Assembly: GCA_045106055.1 (NCBI GenBank)
Contig: JBGCED010000134.1
Location: forward strand, 1-27,343
Direction of reading: 5' to 3'
DNA: 27,343 nt
From: JBGCED01 sp045106055
Lineage (GTDB): Bacteria > Pseudomonadota > Alphaproteobacteria > CBDDJK01
Below are positions 7,642 to 16,706 of this stretch, piece after piece. The notes beneath the pieces were generated by a model. That model was not told where the DNA came from. It was given only the letters and a program-made list of their open reading frames with translations, and searched no databases. Position 1 is the stretch's first letter; every line of letters begins with the position of its first letter. Position numbers and translations under genes: made by a program.

Positions 7642-9484
7642 AAATCTATCCGTCAGCCTTGGCGGGCGCACCATCCTAGATAAATTATCCTTTAGCATGA
7701 TGGAGGGGTGGCGCATTGGGGTCGTTGGCAATAATGGGGCTGGAAAATCCACCCTGTTCAAGCTGATTTCAGGCGCATTAGAAGCCGATATGGGCGTAAT
7801 TAAAGTCCCAAGCAATCGGCGCATTGGCATGATTGCCCAAGAATTGCCTGATCATACCCAAAATTTAATGGAAACTGTGATCAATAGCGATCCATTGCTT
7901 GCTGGGCTGCTGGAAGAAACGCTAACTTGCGAAGATCCAGACCGCTTGGGCGAAGTTTATGAACAATTAACCAACCTAGATGGCTTTACCGCAGAGGCGC
8001 GCGCCAGCACGATTTTAACGGGACTTGGCTTTGCGCACGCAGATTTAACCCGTCCGCTTTCTGAATTTTCAGGCGGCTGGCGCATGCGGGTTGCGCTTGC
8101 GGGCGTTTTATTCATGCAGCCCGATTTATTATTGCTGGATGAACCCACCAACCATCTGGACATAGAAGCAATTATCTGGCTGGAGCAATATCTGGCAAGC
8201 TATCCGAATGGCTTTATGATTATTTCACATGATCGCGATATGTTAAATAAATGCACCAATAAAATTCTGCATATTCACCGCCAGCAAGCCACGATCTATA
8301 CAGGAAATTATGATCAATTTGAACAAGAGCGCGCCCAAAAGCAAGGTCAGCAGCAAAAAATGTTTGAAAAACAACAGGCGCAGCGCGAACATTTGCAAAG
8401 CTTTATTGATCGTTTTAAGGCAAAGGCAAGCAAGGCGCGCCAAGCCCAAAGCAGAGTAAAAGCCTTGGAACGGATGAGCATGGTTGATGCCATCTTGATG
8501 GATCGTGCGATCCAATTTCGTTTTCCAAGCCCGCCCAAATTAACCCATCAACTTATCAAACTAGAAACTGTATCGGTGGGTTACGGCGCAGCCCCGCCCA
8601 TTTTAACCAATTTATCGGAACGCATAGAAGCAGGAGACCGCATCGCCCTGCTGGGCGCAAATGGCAGCGGTAAATCCACCATGATCAAATTAATTGCAGG
8701 TGAATTGGCAGCACAAGCTGGCAATATGGAGCGTGCAAATAAGCTGAATATTGGTTATTTTGCACAGCATCAAGCAGAATCACTTGATGGCAAATTAACC
8801 CCCTATCAGGCGTTATATCAACGGGTGGAAGCGTTAAAAGGCGATTTAAAAGAAACCAGCTTGCGTTCAAAATTGGGCGCATTTGGCTTTAATCGCGATT
8901 TAAGCGATACCACCATTAATCGGCTAAGCGGCGGGGAAAAAGCACGGTTATTATTTGCGATGATGTCACTAAACCGCCCAAATTTATTGTTGCTGGATGA
9001 ACCGACCAACCATCTGGATATGGATGCGCGCGAGGCGTTGATCCATGCCTTGAATGATTTTGAAGGCGCGGTGATCATGGTCAGCCATGATTCCAGCATG
9101 ATTGAACGGGTTGCGGATCAATTATGGTTGATCAATGATGGGACTTGCCAGCATTTTGATGGTGATTTTCAAGATTATCGGCGTTTTGTGCTGCAAGCGG
9201 GCAATCCCAGCAAACAGAATTCCGCTGGGAAAAAGTCAAAATCACATAAGAATCAATCCTCCCCTCCCCCAAAGGCAAAATCCAAACCCAACCAGCAGGA
9301 AATTGACAAGTTAGAAGCCAAGATCACCCGCTTAACTCAAGAAAAGCAAGCGCTTGAAGCCAAGCTTGCGCAGCCCGAACTTTATCAAAATAAACAGCAA
9401 TTATCCATGCTTCAAAAAGATTATGCGGATTGCGTTGAAACGCTGGAAACGCTGGAAGCCAAATGGCTATCGCTTTCTAGCTAA
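7628..9484 (+). CDS. ABC-F family ATPase (YheS/Uup-like, ribosome-associated)
   Basis: The 618-residue protein has two ABC ATPase domains on one chain and no membrane segments, as in ABC-F translation factors. Domain 1 has Walker A GNNGAGKS (34-41), a signature FSGGW and Walker B ending at D171-E172. Domain 2 has Walker A GANGSGKS (343-350), signature LSGGEKARL (433-441) and Walker B ending at D457-E458. Both are followed by PTNHLD, the ABC-F hallmark. The inter-domain linker (about 235-300) is long, charged and Q/K-rich. The C-terminus holds a Lys/Ser/Pro-rich tether and a coiled coil (about 555-618), resembling the Uup or YheS types rather than EttA. Members act at the ribosomal E site or in ribosome assembly; which subgroup this belongs to is not decided here. 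Confidence 0.93.
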   Translation: MITLENLSVSLGGRTILDKLSFSMMEGWRIGVVGNNGAGKSTLFKLISGALEADMGVIKVPSNRRIGMIAQELPDHTQNLMETVINSDPLLAGLLEETLTCEDPDRLGEVYEQLTNLDGFTAEARASTILTGLGFAHADLTRPLSEFSGGWRMRVALAGVLFMQPDLLLLDEPTNHLDIEAIIWLEQYLASYPNGFMIISHDRDMLNKCTNKILHIHRQQATIYTGNYDQFEQERAQKQGQQQKMFEKQQAQREHLQSFIDRFKAKASKARQAQSRVKALERMSMVDAILMDRAIQFRFPSPPKLTHQLIKLETVSVGYGAAPPILTNLSERIEAGDRIALLGANGSGKSTMIKLIAGELAAQAGNMERANKLNIGYFAQHQAESLDGKLTPYQALYQRVEALKGDLKETSLRSKLGAFGFNRDLSDTTINRLSGGEKARLLFAMMSLNRPNLLLLDEPTNHLDMDAREALIHALNDFEGAVIMVSHDSSMIERVADQLWLINDGTCQHFDGDFQDYRRFVLQAGNPSKQNSAGKKSKSHKNQSSPPPKAKSKPNQQEIDKLEAKITRLTQEKQALEAKLAQPELYQNKQQLSMLQKDYADCVETLETLEAKWLSLSS

Positions 9485-9489
9485 GATTC

Positions 9490-11535
9490 TTATTTAAAAT
9501 CATTTTTCTTATCCAGCAAACGATGGCTGATTTTAAGGCGGGGAATGGGCAATGTGCTTTGGTTGCTTTCAAGCCGTTTTTGATGATTGGCGTTGGTTTC
9601 ATCCATTTCTTGCGCGCTTAACCATATCCGAATGAAAGGGTTTCCGCGCACCGTGATTTTCTTTGCCATTGCGATTAAGGGGGCATCAAGCGGCGATAGA
9701 TCAATCTGGATTTCTTTGCCTGTATGATCCTTGATCACAAAATCACCCTTGGATAGGGGAATGGCTTGATTCGCGCTAACCAAATGCGATACCGCCGCAC
9801 CATGATTAAAGTCTTGAATGTGATCACCAAGCGAAAAAACACTATTTCCAGCCGTTTCTAGCGACAGGCTATGCGGGTCAAACAGACGCATCGCTTCATC
9901 ATTCCTAAGGGTGACAAAGCCAAGCCGCAAACTGCCTTGCAGTTGAAACAACCAATTTGCTTGCCATTCAATGTCAAATTGGCACTGTTCAGGATTGACA
10001 CTGATCTGTTTTATAATATCGCCTTTTGGCGTTTCAATGCGGGCGTAAACCATCAGCTTTCCAGAATGATCAAGCCCAACATAAGGGATAATCGGATGCA
10101 AATCGGTGATTTTATGACTTGCAGGGGGTTCAAGCACCAAATGCCCGCTGTAAAAATCGGCAGCATGGTTAATATCCTTAAAATGCCCATGATATAGCGT
10201 GCCAAACCATCTGGGCGCAGGGTCAAAATCTTGCCATGCGCGAACGGCATCTGGATCGGTTGAAACCCCATCAATCGCCAGCCCCCGCCGCGTATTTAGC
10301 CGTAAGCTGCCCGCTGCCCAATTAATGTTAATAAAATCATCCACAAAATCAACCGAAAAATCGCCCAGCTGATGCTTGCCCAAGGATAGGGAATATGGCA
10401 CTTGCGGTGTAATATTTGCTGGCGGCTTGATTAATGCTGGATGTCTCGTGCCAAGATCATCAATGATCCGCATCAAATCATTCCATCTTTTTGCCTCAAT
10501 ATGGGTTCGGTAATCGCTGCGCCATAGCAGCAATAAATCCTGCCACTGATCATCATTTGCGCCATTTTCCTTTAACAGCTGATCATAGCGATAACAAAAT
10601 AAATTTAGCGCAAGGTCAGCTGCGCCAGTGACTGCCCAGCGCGTAATATTATATTTATGCTGTTTTTTAACAATGACCGGATTTTGTATGGTTTGCACTG
10701 GAATAAGCGGCAAGGGGCGGGCGTTTGCCACATTTAATTGATCTTGATAATGGCAACTTTCATGGGCGGATAATGTTTCAAATAAGCGATATAGCCTGCG
10801 CCAATCCTGGGCGGCTTCTGCGGCGCGTTCATTGCCATAGCGACCAGGGCGATAGCCCAGCACTTCGGCATCTGATCCATAAAGCAAGCAATAATCTTGA
10901 TTTCGCGCAAGATAGGGCTTTAAAAAATTCATAAAATAATCCAACGAGGAATCACCATGAACATAACGCTGAAATTGCTGAAAGATAAAGCTGCTGGTCC
11001 ATAATAATGGCAGGGTATCTGTTTCCCGATCATCTGCAACGGCGCAAGGGCTAAGCCCATCAAGCTGCTTGTGGCTGGGATGTGCGCTGCCAAAAGCTGC
11101 GTGATCCATGATGATCGCTTGATAATGATGTTCAAGATAAGGGCGCACCATTTGCTTGATAAATGCCTGTTCATTGATAAGCGCAATGGTCGGCGCACTG
11201 CCGCATATCTTATGATAAAGCCGATTGCCCATTTCAAGATTTTTGGACAATAGATCAAGCGGCATTAAGGGGGCGATTGCCTGCACATAACCGCACCCAA
11301 TCAGCTCAATCTTGCCAAGATCAATATGACGGCGCAGGCAAATAATCCATTCAGGATCAATTTTTTGAATTTGCAACAACCCGATGGCAGAACATTCAAT
11401 CGAGATTTTAAGCCCATAATCGCGCGCAAGCATCAAGATTGGCCAATAGCATTGGTCAATAACCGTTTTGCGCTGCGCTGTTGATATGGCGGAAAAAGAC
11501 GGGTTAAGATGAAAGAAAGTGATAAATTTTGCCAT
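9490..11535 (-). CDS. Glycoside hydrolase family 57-like protein
   Basis: This 681-residue cytoplasmic-looking protein has no signal peptide. The opening FHLNPSFSAI (8-17), the region IELIGCGYVQAIAPLMP, ALINEQAF (118-125) and YGSDAEVLGYRPGRY (about residue 220) follow the pattern of the GH57/GH38/deacetylase-type barrel: an N-terminal His-containing strand, a middle acidic residue and a later Asp. The rest (about 350-681) looks beta-rich, as in the C-terminal domains of such enzymes. I infer a carbohydrate-active enzyme (retaining glucan hydrolase or transferase, for example), but I cannot match the canonical five GH57 motifs with certainty. It lies 46 bp downstream of the cytochrome c gene on the same strand and ends five bases from the convergent ABC-F gene. 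Confidence 0.5.
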   Translation of the reverse strand: MAKFITFFHLNPSFSAISTAQRKTVIDQCYWPILMLARDYGLKISIECSAIGLLQIQKIDPEWIICLRRHIDLGKIELIGCGYVQAIAPLMPLDLLSKNLEMGNRLYHKICGSAPTIALINEQAFIKQMVRPYLEHHYQAIIMDHAAFGSAHPSHKQLDGLSPCAVADDRETDTLPLLWTSSFIFQQFQRYVHGDSSLDYFMNFLKPYLARNQDYCLLYGSDAEVLGYRPGRYGNERAAEAAQDWRRLYRLFETLSAHESCHYQDQLNVANARPLPLIPVQTIQNPVIVKKQHKYNITRWAVTGAADLALNLFCYRYDQLLKENGANDDQWQDLLLLWRSDYRTHIEAKRWNDLMRIIDDLGTRHPALIKPPANITPQVPYSLSLGKHQLGDFSVDFVDDFININWAAGSLRLNTRRGLAIDGVSTDPDAVRAWQDFDPAPRWFGTLYHGHFKDINHAADFYSGHLVLEPPASHKITDLHPIIPYVGLDHSGKLMVYARIETPKGDIIKQISVNPEQCQFDIEWQANWLFQLQGSLRLGFVTLRNDEAMRLFDPHSLSLETAGNSVFSLGDHIQDFNHGAAVSHLVSANQAIPLSKGDFVIKDHTGKEIQIDLSPLDAPLIAMAKKITVRGNPFIRIWLSAQEMDETNANHQKRLESNQSTLPIPRLKISHRLLDKKNDFK

Positions 11536-11581
11536 ATTCGCCGCGAAGGGGCATCCTATCCATAAAATGTAAGAGAAATGT

Positions 11582-11908
11582 TTATTTTAGCGATTCATAC
11601 CATAGACCAAGCGCATTTAATTCATCCACGCCCAGCGATTTTGCAACCGATTGCATGGCTTGGTTTGTGCGCAGCCCCGCTTGATATTCCATCATTGCTT
11701 CAATAAAATGATCCCGATCAATCCCCGCAAGGCTGGGAATGGTGGTTGCGTTTTGATGATGGCAGCTTGAACATTCTTGCGCCAAATATGCGCCATAATC
11801 CAAAGCAGCTTGATCCGCATTTGCGCTTTTAACCGCGCACATCGCGATCATTGCCATCGCAAAAGCACAACGCAATGATTTTGTAAAATAAGTAAAATAA
11901 GAAAGCAT
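11582..11908 (-). CDS. Small secreted class I cytochrome c
   Basis: The 108-residue protein begins with a signal peptide (basic start, hydrophobic stretch to about residue 27, likely cleavage after SANA at 31), so the mature protein is periplasmic. A single haem-binding motif, CSSCH, is at 46-50, and Met85 in TNQAMQ is a good candidate for the axial ligand. The spacing and the segment TIPSLAGIDRDHFIEAMMEY resemble cytochrome c553 and the haem subunit of flavocytochrome c sulfide dehydrogenase, but no flavoprotein partner is adjacent. The gene is divergent from the sugar oxidation operon and precedes the GH57-like gene. An electron-carrier role is safe; its partner is unknown. Confidence 0.88.
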   Translation of the reverse strand: MLSYFTYFTKSLRCAFAMAMIAMCAVKSANADQAALDYGAYLAQECSSCHHQNATTIPSLAGIDRDHFIEAMMEYQAGLRTNQAMQSVAKSLGVDELNALGLWYESLK

Positions 11909-11953
11909 GATGGTTGTTTTTATTTCAAGAATATAAAGGGAATCTATTTTTTA

Positions 11954-12007
11954 AAGATTAAACTGATTTATGATGGGTTCGTCAAGATTAAATTCATCAA
12001 GATTAAA
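11954..12007 (+). repeat. Three direct copies of AAGATTAAA in the divergent intergenic region
   Basis: Exact copies of AAGATTAAA occur at 11954-11962, 11984-11992 and 11999-12007. The second and third extend to TCAAGATTAAA. The start-to-start distances are 30 and 15 bases. They lie just upstream of the -35 box at 12031 and also upstream of the divergent cytochrome c gene. The arrangement suggests operator half-sites for a regulator of one or both units. No regulator gene is adjacent. Confidence 0.6.
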
Positions 12008-12030
12008 AAAGAACGGAGGATTAAAATGAA

Positions 12031-12059
12031 TTGACAAAAATTGGGCTGATCTTTATCAT
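12031..12059 (+). promoter_or_regulatory. Near-consensus sigma70 promoter of the sugar oxidation operon
   Basis: A perfect TTGACA (12031-12036) is followed after exactly 17 bases by TATCAT (12054-12059). The predicted start, near 12066, leaves a leader of about 36 bases before the ATG at 12102. The AAGATTAAA repeats end 23 bases upstream of the -35 box. Confidence 0.75.
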
Positions 12060-12101
12060 TTGAAACGATATAAATATTATTTTTTCATGGTGGATTGATA
12101 G

Positions 12102-12887
12102 ATGGCAAATTCTAATCAGGTGCTGGCGCATTATCCCGATTTAAGGGGGCGATCTGTGTTTATTTCTGGCGGGGCGACGGGAATTGGCAGCGATCTGGTG
12201 CGCGCATTTGCTGCGCAAGCTGCAATCACCACCTTTATGGATATTGATGATCATCATGGTAAAAAGCTTGAACGCGAACTTCAAGCTGAATTTGGCGCAG
12301 CTTCATGTGAATTTATCAAAGGCGATGTGACCAGCATTGAAGATTTAAATCAAGCGCTTGCGCTGGCAGAATCAAAGGCGGGCGGGCTTTATGCCCTGAT
12401 TAATAATGCTGCAAATGATGCGCGCCATGATTTTTTTAGCGCGGATGAAGCGTTTTTTGACAAAGCGGTTGCGGTTAATTTAAAACATCAATTTTTTGCA
12501 TCCCAGCAAGCTGCGCGCTATATGGAAAAACGCCAAGCGGGAATCATTATTAACTTTGGATCGGTTGCACCCCGAATTCCCGCCGCCGATTTGCATATTT
12601 ATATTGCATGCAAGCAAGGGGTTAGGGGGCTAACCCGTTCCATGGCGAAATTGCTGGGACCCAAGGGGATTCGCGTTAATGCGATTGTGCCTGGCGCGAT
12701 CCTAACCCCCAAACAGCTTGAATTATGGATCAGTGAAAGCGATGTCGAAGAAATTTTAAAACAGCAATGCTTGCCTTATCAGATGAAGGGCGATCATGTT
12801 GCGCAAATGGCTTTGTTTTTATCATCAAATGCTGCTGCGGGCTGCGCAGGACATGATTTTGTCGTGGATGGCGGCTTATGTTTCTAG
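12102..12887 (+). CDS. SDR-family aldose (sugar) 1-dehydrogenase, XylB-like
   Basis: This is a 261-residue classical short-chain dehydrogenase. It has the cofactor motif SGGATGIG (22-29), NNAAND in place of the usual NNAG, and the catalytic triad Ser154, Tyr167 and Lys171 (YIACK). It ends in DFVVDGGLCF. From memory of the Caulobacter xylose dehydrogenase XylB, the openings (YPxLxGxxVxIxGG) and blocks such as the NNA-ND-RH region and the QCL segment agree well, so an aldose-to-aldonolactone dehydrogenase using NAD(P) is likely. As first gene of the operon it would feed the lactonase directly downstream. The actual sugar (glucose, galactose, xylose, arabinose or fucose) cannot be told from this sequence. 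Confidence 0.85.
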   Translation: MANSNQVLAHYPDLRGRSVFISGGATGIGSDLVRAFAAQAAITTFMDIDDHHGKKLERELQAEFGAASCEFIKGDVTSIEDLNQALALAESKAGGLYALINNAANDARHDFFSADEAFFDKAVAVNLKHQFFASQQAARYMEKRQAGIIINFGSVAPRIPAADLHIYIACKQGVRGLTRSMAKLLGPKGIRVNAIVPGAILTPKQLELWISESDVEEILKQQCLPYQMKGDHVAQMALFLSSNAAAGCAGHDFVVDGGLCF

Positions 12888-12903
12888 CCGCGAATATGGG
12901 TGA

Positions 12904-13803
12904 ATGCGCGTGAAAAAATTGCAAGCAAGCCTGCTGCTTGACCATAAATCAATTTTAGCCGAAGGAATTCAGTGGAATCCCCAACATGAACGCCTATATT
13001 GGACGGATATTCACGGGCGCGCATTTCATAGCTGCGACCATGATGGGCAAAATCATCGCATGGTGATGCTGCCATCCAGATTATCCGCCTTTGCCTTTAC
13101 CAATAAGCCCGATATTTTATTGGCAGCGTTTGAAGATGGGCTATATCATTTTAATCTTAAAAATCATCACCGCGACATGCTTATGGCTTGCCCGCCCCCC
13201 GCTGATAAGCAAGGCGTGCTGCGCTTTAATGATGGGCGGTGCGACCGCAATGGACGGTTTTTAATCGGCACAGTCGAAGAGGTAAGCCTTGCAAATGTTG
13301 GCGCGCTGATGGTCTATGCGCCTGATCGGCAGAATATTTTAATGAATTTAATTGGATGTTCCAACGGGCTTGCCTTTAATCGGGCTGGCACAAAATTATA
13401 TCATACCGATAGCCCCAGCCAAACCATTATGCGCTATCCTTATGATTGTGATGCGGGGGCAGTTTTCAAAGCAGGCAAAATCTTCACCAAGATTGAGGGC
13501 GATTGCGTGGCAGATGGCGCATGCATTGATGATCAAGATTGCTTATGGACGGCGATCTTTAATGGCGGACAGGTCAGGCGCTATAGCGAGCAAGGCGCGC
13601 TTGATATGGTGGTTGAAGTGCCAACATCGCAAGTGACCTGCTGTGCGATTGGCGGGATTTCTATGAACCGACTATATATATCAACCGCTTTTGAAGGCTT
13701 TAGCGGCATGCAGCATAGAGAGCAACCGCTTGCGGGCTGTATTTTCTATGTGGATTTACCAGATGGCATTGGCGGCATTGCTGAAGCGCGGGCGGCTTTA
13801 TAA
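12904..13803 (+). CDS. SMP-30/gluconolactonase family sugar lactonase
   Basis: The 299-residue six-bladed beta-propeller enzyme hydrolyses aldonolactones to aldonic acids. The divalent-metal ligands of the family are all present: Glu20 in AEGIQWN, Asn154 in CSNGLAFN and Asp204 in VADGACIDD. The latter two are at the same residue numbers as in human SMP30. Family blocks LYWTDIHG, FNDGRCDRNGRFLIGT and LYHTDSPSQTI are also clear. It starts 16 bases after the dehydrogenase gene; a GTG six bases later is an alternative start. Its stop codon overlaps the next ATG (TAATG). It is the second step of the oxidation route encoded here. Confidence 0.92.
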   Translation: MRVKKLQASLLLDHKSILAEGIQWNPQHERLYWTDIHGRAFHSCDHDGQNHRMVMLPSRLSAFAFTNKPDILLAAFEDGLYHFNLKNHHRDMLMACPPPADKQGVLRFNDGRCDRNGRFLIGTVEEVSLANVGALMVYAPDRQNILMNLIGCSNGLAFNRAGTKLYHTDSPSQTIMRYPYDCDAGAVFKAGKIFTKIEGDCVADGACIDDQDCLWTAIFNGGQVRRYSEQGALDMVVEVPTSQVTCCAIGGISMNRLYISTAFEGFSGMQHREQPLAGCIFYVDLPDGIGGIAEARAAL

Positions 13804-14867
13804 TGACAGATAATATTCATCATTTTGGGTATATGCCCGATGGCAGCGCGGTTTTACGGGTGGAATTGCGCCAAGGCGATTTAAAAGTCAATCTATTAAG
13901 CCTTGGGGCGTTGGTGCAATCCCTATATTTTCAAGATTTTGAACGCAGCTTGGTGTTGGGCTTCGCCCAGCTGGAGGATTATTTAGCCTATTCACAAGCT
14001 TACGGCATTACCGCAGGCAGGGTTGCAAACCGCATCAAGGATGCGCGCTATCTGGCAAGAAACACCGAAAACAGACCTGAATCCTCCCCCAGGCAATGGA
14101 TCAATTTGGATCGGAATTTTAATGGTCGCCATTGTCTGCATGGCGGGTCAAATGGGATTGGCAAGCGCAACTGGCAGCTTGTTCATGCGGATCAAACCAG
14201 CGCGCAATTTAAATTGATTGATGCGGATCAGCGCATGGGATTCCCTGGCACTGCCACAATTTTATGCCATTATCGCTTATTGGAGGCGGGAGGGCTGGAA
14301 ATTTGCTATGATGCCGCTTGTGATGATATGACGCCGATCAATCTTGCCCATCACAGCTATTTTAAATTGGATGATCAGCCAACCATTTTGGATCATCAGC
14401 TGCATATTCCAGCTGCCAATATCACGGCAATCAATGATGATTTAATTCCAACGGGGGAATTGTTAAAAACGGCTGGGCTTGCCTATGATTTTAATCCGCC
14501 GCGCACCATCAAAAACGCGCTGGAACAGCTTAAAGCCACCGATCCAGATGCGATTTTTGATCATAATTATTGCCTATCTGATGCAAGCCTTGATCGGGTG
14601 AGGCATTGCGCCACCCTTTCATCGCCCCATTCTGGAATTTCCATGCGAATTGACAGCGACCAAGCGGGCTTGCAATTTTATGCAGGGCATAAAATCAACA
14701 GCCAAGTAAAGGGGATGCACGGCAAAATCTATGCCCCCTATGATGGGCTGTGCCTTGAACCTCAATGCTGGCCAGATTTTCCAAATCAACCGCATTTTCC
14801 GCAAAGCTGGGCCGCACCAGAACAGGATTATCATCAAACAACCCGTTTTCACTTTACCAAAGCCTGA
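13803..14867 (+). CDS. galM: Aldose 1-epimerase (mutarotase)
   Basis: This 354-residue GalM-type protein interconverts alpha and beta anomers of aldoses so that a dehydrogenase specific for one anomer can drain the pool. Visible family features are GRVANRIKDARY, the substrate-binding His113 in HCLHGGSNGIG, the general acid His184 in AHHSYFKL, and the catalytic base Glu319 in GLCLEPQCWPDFPNQ. The ATG overlaps the lactonase stop by one base, so the two are translationally coupled. Its place among oxidative sugar genes supports a free sugar, not a sugar phosphate, as the pathway substrate. Confidence 0.93.
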   Translation: MTDNIHHFGYMPDGSAVLRVELRQGDLKVNLLSLGALVQSLYFQDFERSLVLGFAQLEDYLAYSQAYGITAGRVANRIKDARYLARNTENRPESSPRQWINLDRNFNGRHCLHGGSNGIGKRNWQLVHADQTSAQFKLIDADQRMGFPGTATILCHYRLLEAGGLEICYDAACDDMTPINLAHHSYFKLDDQPTILDHQLHIPAANITAINDDLIPTGELLKTAGLAYDFNPPRTIKNALEQLKATDPDAIFDHNYCLSDASLDRVRHCATLSSPHSGISMRIDSDQAGLQFYAGHKINSQVKGMHGKIYAPYDGLCLEPQCWPDFPNQPHFPQSWAAPEQDYHQTTRFHFTKA

Positions 14868-14899
14868 TCATATTTATGCTATACAAGGAATGATGCGTT

Positions 14900-16690
14900 A
14901 TGCCAAAACCGTTAAAATATCGCTCTCAAGAATGGTTTGATAATTTAAGCGATCCCACCATGACCGCGCTTTATCTTGAACGCTATTTAAATTATGGCTT
15001 AACGCGCGGTGAATTACAGGCAGGAAAGCCGATTATCGGCATTGCCCAAACAGGATCAGACCTTGCGCCTTGCAACCGCCATCATGTTGATCTTGCATCC
15101 CGCTTAAAAGATGGCATCATCGCAGCGGGCGGCATTCCGATTGAATTTCCCGTTCACCCCATCCAAGAAACAGGCAAACGCCCCACCGCGATGCTGGATC
15201 GCAATTTAAGCTATTTATCCTTGGTGGAGGTGCTTTATTCATACCCGCTTGATGGGGTCGTATTAACGATTGGCTGCGATAAAACAACCCCTGCATTATT
15301 GATGGCAGCGGCAACGGTCAATATTCCCGCAATCGGCTTTTCTGTGGGCCCGATGCTGAATGGCTGGCATGAGGGGAAGCGGTCAGGCTCTGGCTCAATC
15401 ATTTGGCACGCACGGCAGTTACATGCATCAGGCAAAATTAATGATGAAGAATTTATGGATTTGGTCGCATCCAGCGCGCCATCTGTGGGCTATTGCAACA
15501 CGATGGGAACGGCATCCACCATGAATTCACTTGCAGAAGCGCTTGGCATGCAGCTAAAGGGCAGCGCATCCATTCCCGCCCCCTACCGCGAGCGCGGGCA
15601 GATGGCGTATAAAACAGGACAGCGCATTGTTGAAATGGTTGAAACCGATTTTAAACCCAGCGACATTATGACAAAGCACGCTTTTTTAAATGCAATCGCC
15701 GTATGTTCTGCGATTGGCGGATCAACCAACGCCCCCATCCATTTAATTGCGATTGCCAAACATATGGGGCTTGAACTTAGCAATCAAGATTTTCAAGATT
15801 ACGGGCATCATATTTCGCTATTGGCAAATGTGCAGCCAGCGGGGGAATATTTAAGCGAAGATTTTTATCATGCTGGCGGGCTGCCTGCGGTGATTGGCGA
15901 ATTATTACGCCATGATCAATTGCCCTATCCAGATGCGTTAATGGCAAGCGGATACAGCTTAAAAGACACTTATCAAGAATCCGTTATCAAGGATCAAAAT
16001 GTGATCACGCCCTATGATCAACCGTTAAAGGAAAAAGCAGGTTTTTTAAATTTAACAGGCAATTTATTTGATACGGCGATTTTAAAAAGCAGCGTGATTG
16101 ATGCCGAATTTCAAAGCCGTTATTTGAATAACCCCGATGATCCAAACGCGTTTGAAGGCAAGATTTTTGTGTTTGACGGGCCAGAGGATTTTCATGCACG
16201 CATTGATGATCCCGCGCTGGCGATTGATCCTAACAGTGTGTTGATCATGCGCGGTGCAGGACCGCTTGGCTATCCTGGCGGTGCGGAAGTTGTGAATATG
16301 CGCCCGCCAAATTACTTAATTGAACAAGGCATAAGCGTGCTTGCCTGTATTGGGGATGGCAGGCAATCAGGGACTTCAGGATCCCCATCCATCTTAAACG
16401 CATCACCAGAAGCTGCTGCGGGCGGCATGCTTGCACTTGCCCAAACAGGAGATCGCGTCAGAATTGACCTTAATCAATGCCGCGTTGATTTGCTGGTGGA
16501 TGATGCCATGCTGGCGCAAAGAAAACGCGATTTGGATGCGGCGGGGGGCTATCCATCACCCGCAAGCCAAACCCCATGGCAAGAAATTTTCAGAAAGCAC
16601 ACAACGCCCTTTTCAAATGGCATGGTCATGCAAGGGGCGTGCGAATATCAGCAAATCGCGCAAGCAGGATTGCCCCGAAACAATCATTAA
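14900..16690 (+). CDS. IlvD/Edd-family sugar-acid dehydratase (xylonate/arabinonate/gluconate type)
   Basis: The 596-residue iron-sulfur dehydratase removes water from an aldonate to give a 2-keto-3-deoxy acid. The three cluster cysteines are C58 (LAPCNR), C126 (IGCDKTT) and C199 (GYCNTMGTA), and Lys128 aligns with the carbamylated Mg-binding lysine of L-arabinonate dehydratase. The segment GDGRQSGTSGSP holds the catalytic serine. From memory, the sequence follows the Caulobacter xylonate dehydratase XylD closely over its whole length, including the LPRxNH end, and is further from IlvD or Edd proper. An AAGGA (14885-14889) ten bases upstream fixes the ATG. The true aldonate is undecided; the aldolase and kinase that follow favour a hexonate. 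Confidence 0.9.
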   Translation: MPKPLKYRSQEWFDNLSDPTMTALYLERYLNYGLTRGELQAGKPIIGIAQTGSDLAPCNRHHVDLASRLKDGIIAAGGIPIEFPVHPIQETGKRPTAMLDRNLSYLSLVEVLYSYPLDGVVLTIGCDKTTPALLMAAATVNIPAIGFSVGPMLNGWHEGKRSGSGSIIWHARQLHASGKINDEEFMDLVASSAPSVGYCNTMGTASTMNSLAEALGMQLKGSASIPAPYRERGQMAYKTGQRIVEMVETDFKPSDIMTKHAFLNAIAVCSAIGGSTNAPIHLIAIAKHMGLELSNQDFQDYGHHISLLANVQPAGEYLSEDFYHAGGLPAVIGELLRHDQLPYPDALMASGYSLKDTYQESVIKDQNVITPYDQPLKEKAGFLNLTGNLFDTAILKSSVIDAEFQSRYLNNPDDPNAFEGKIFVFDGPEDFHARIDDPALAIDPNSVLIMRGAGPLGYPGGAEVVNMRPPNYLIEQGISVLACIGDGRQSGTSGSPSILNASPEAAAGGMLALAQTGDRVRIDLNQCRVDLLVDDAMLAQRKRDLDAAGGYPSPASQTPWQEIFRKHTTPFSNGMVMQGACEYQQIAQAGLPRNNH

Positions 16691-16706
16691 GTTTAAGGAA
16701 TTATAA

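Noticed and set aside
8243..9099. Minus-strand frames of 63 to 93 codons within the ABC-F gene
   Set aside because: They are shadows of a strongly conserved coding frame on the plus strand.
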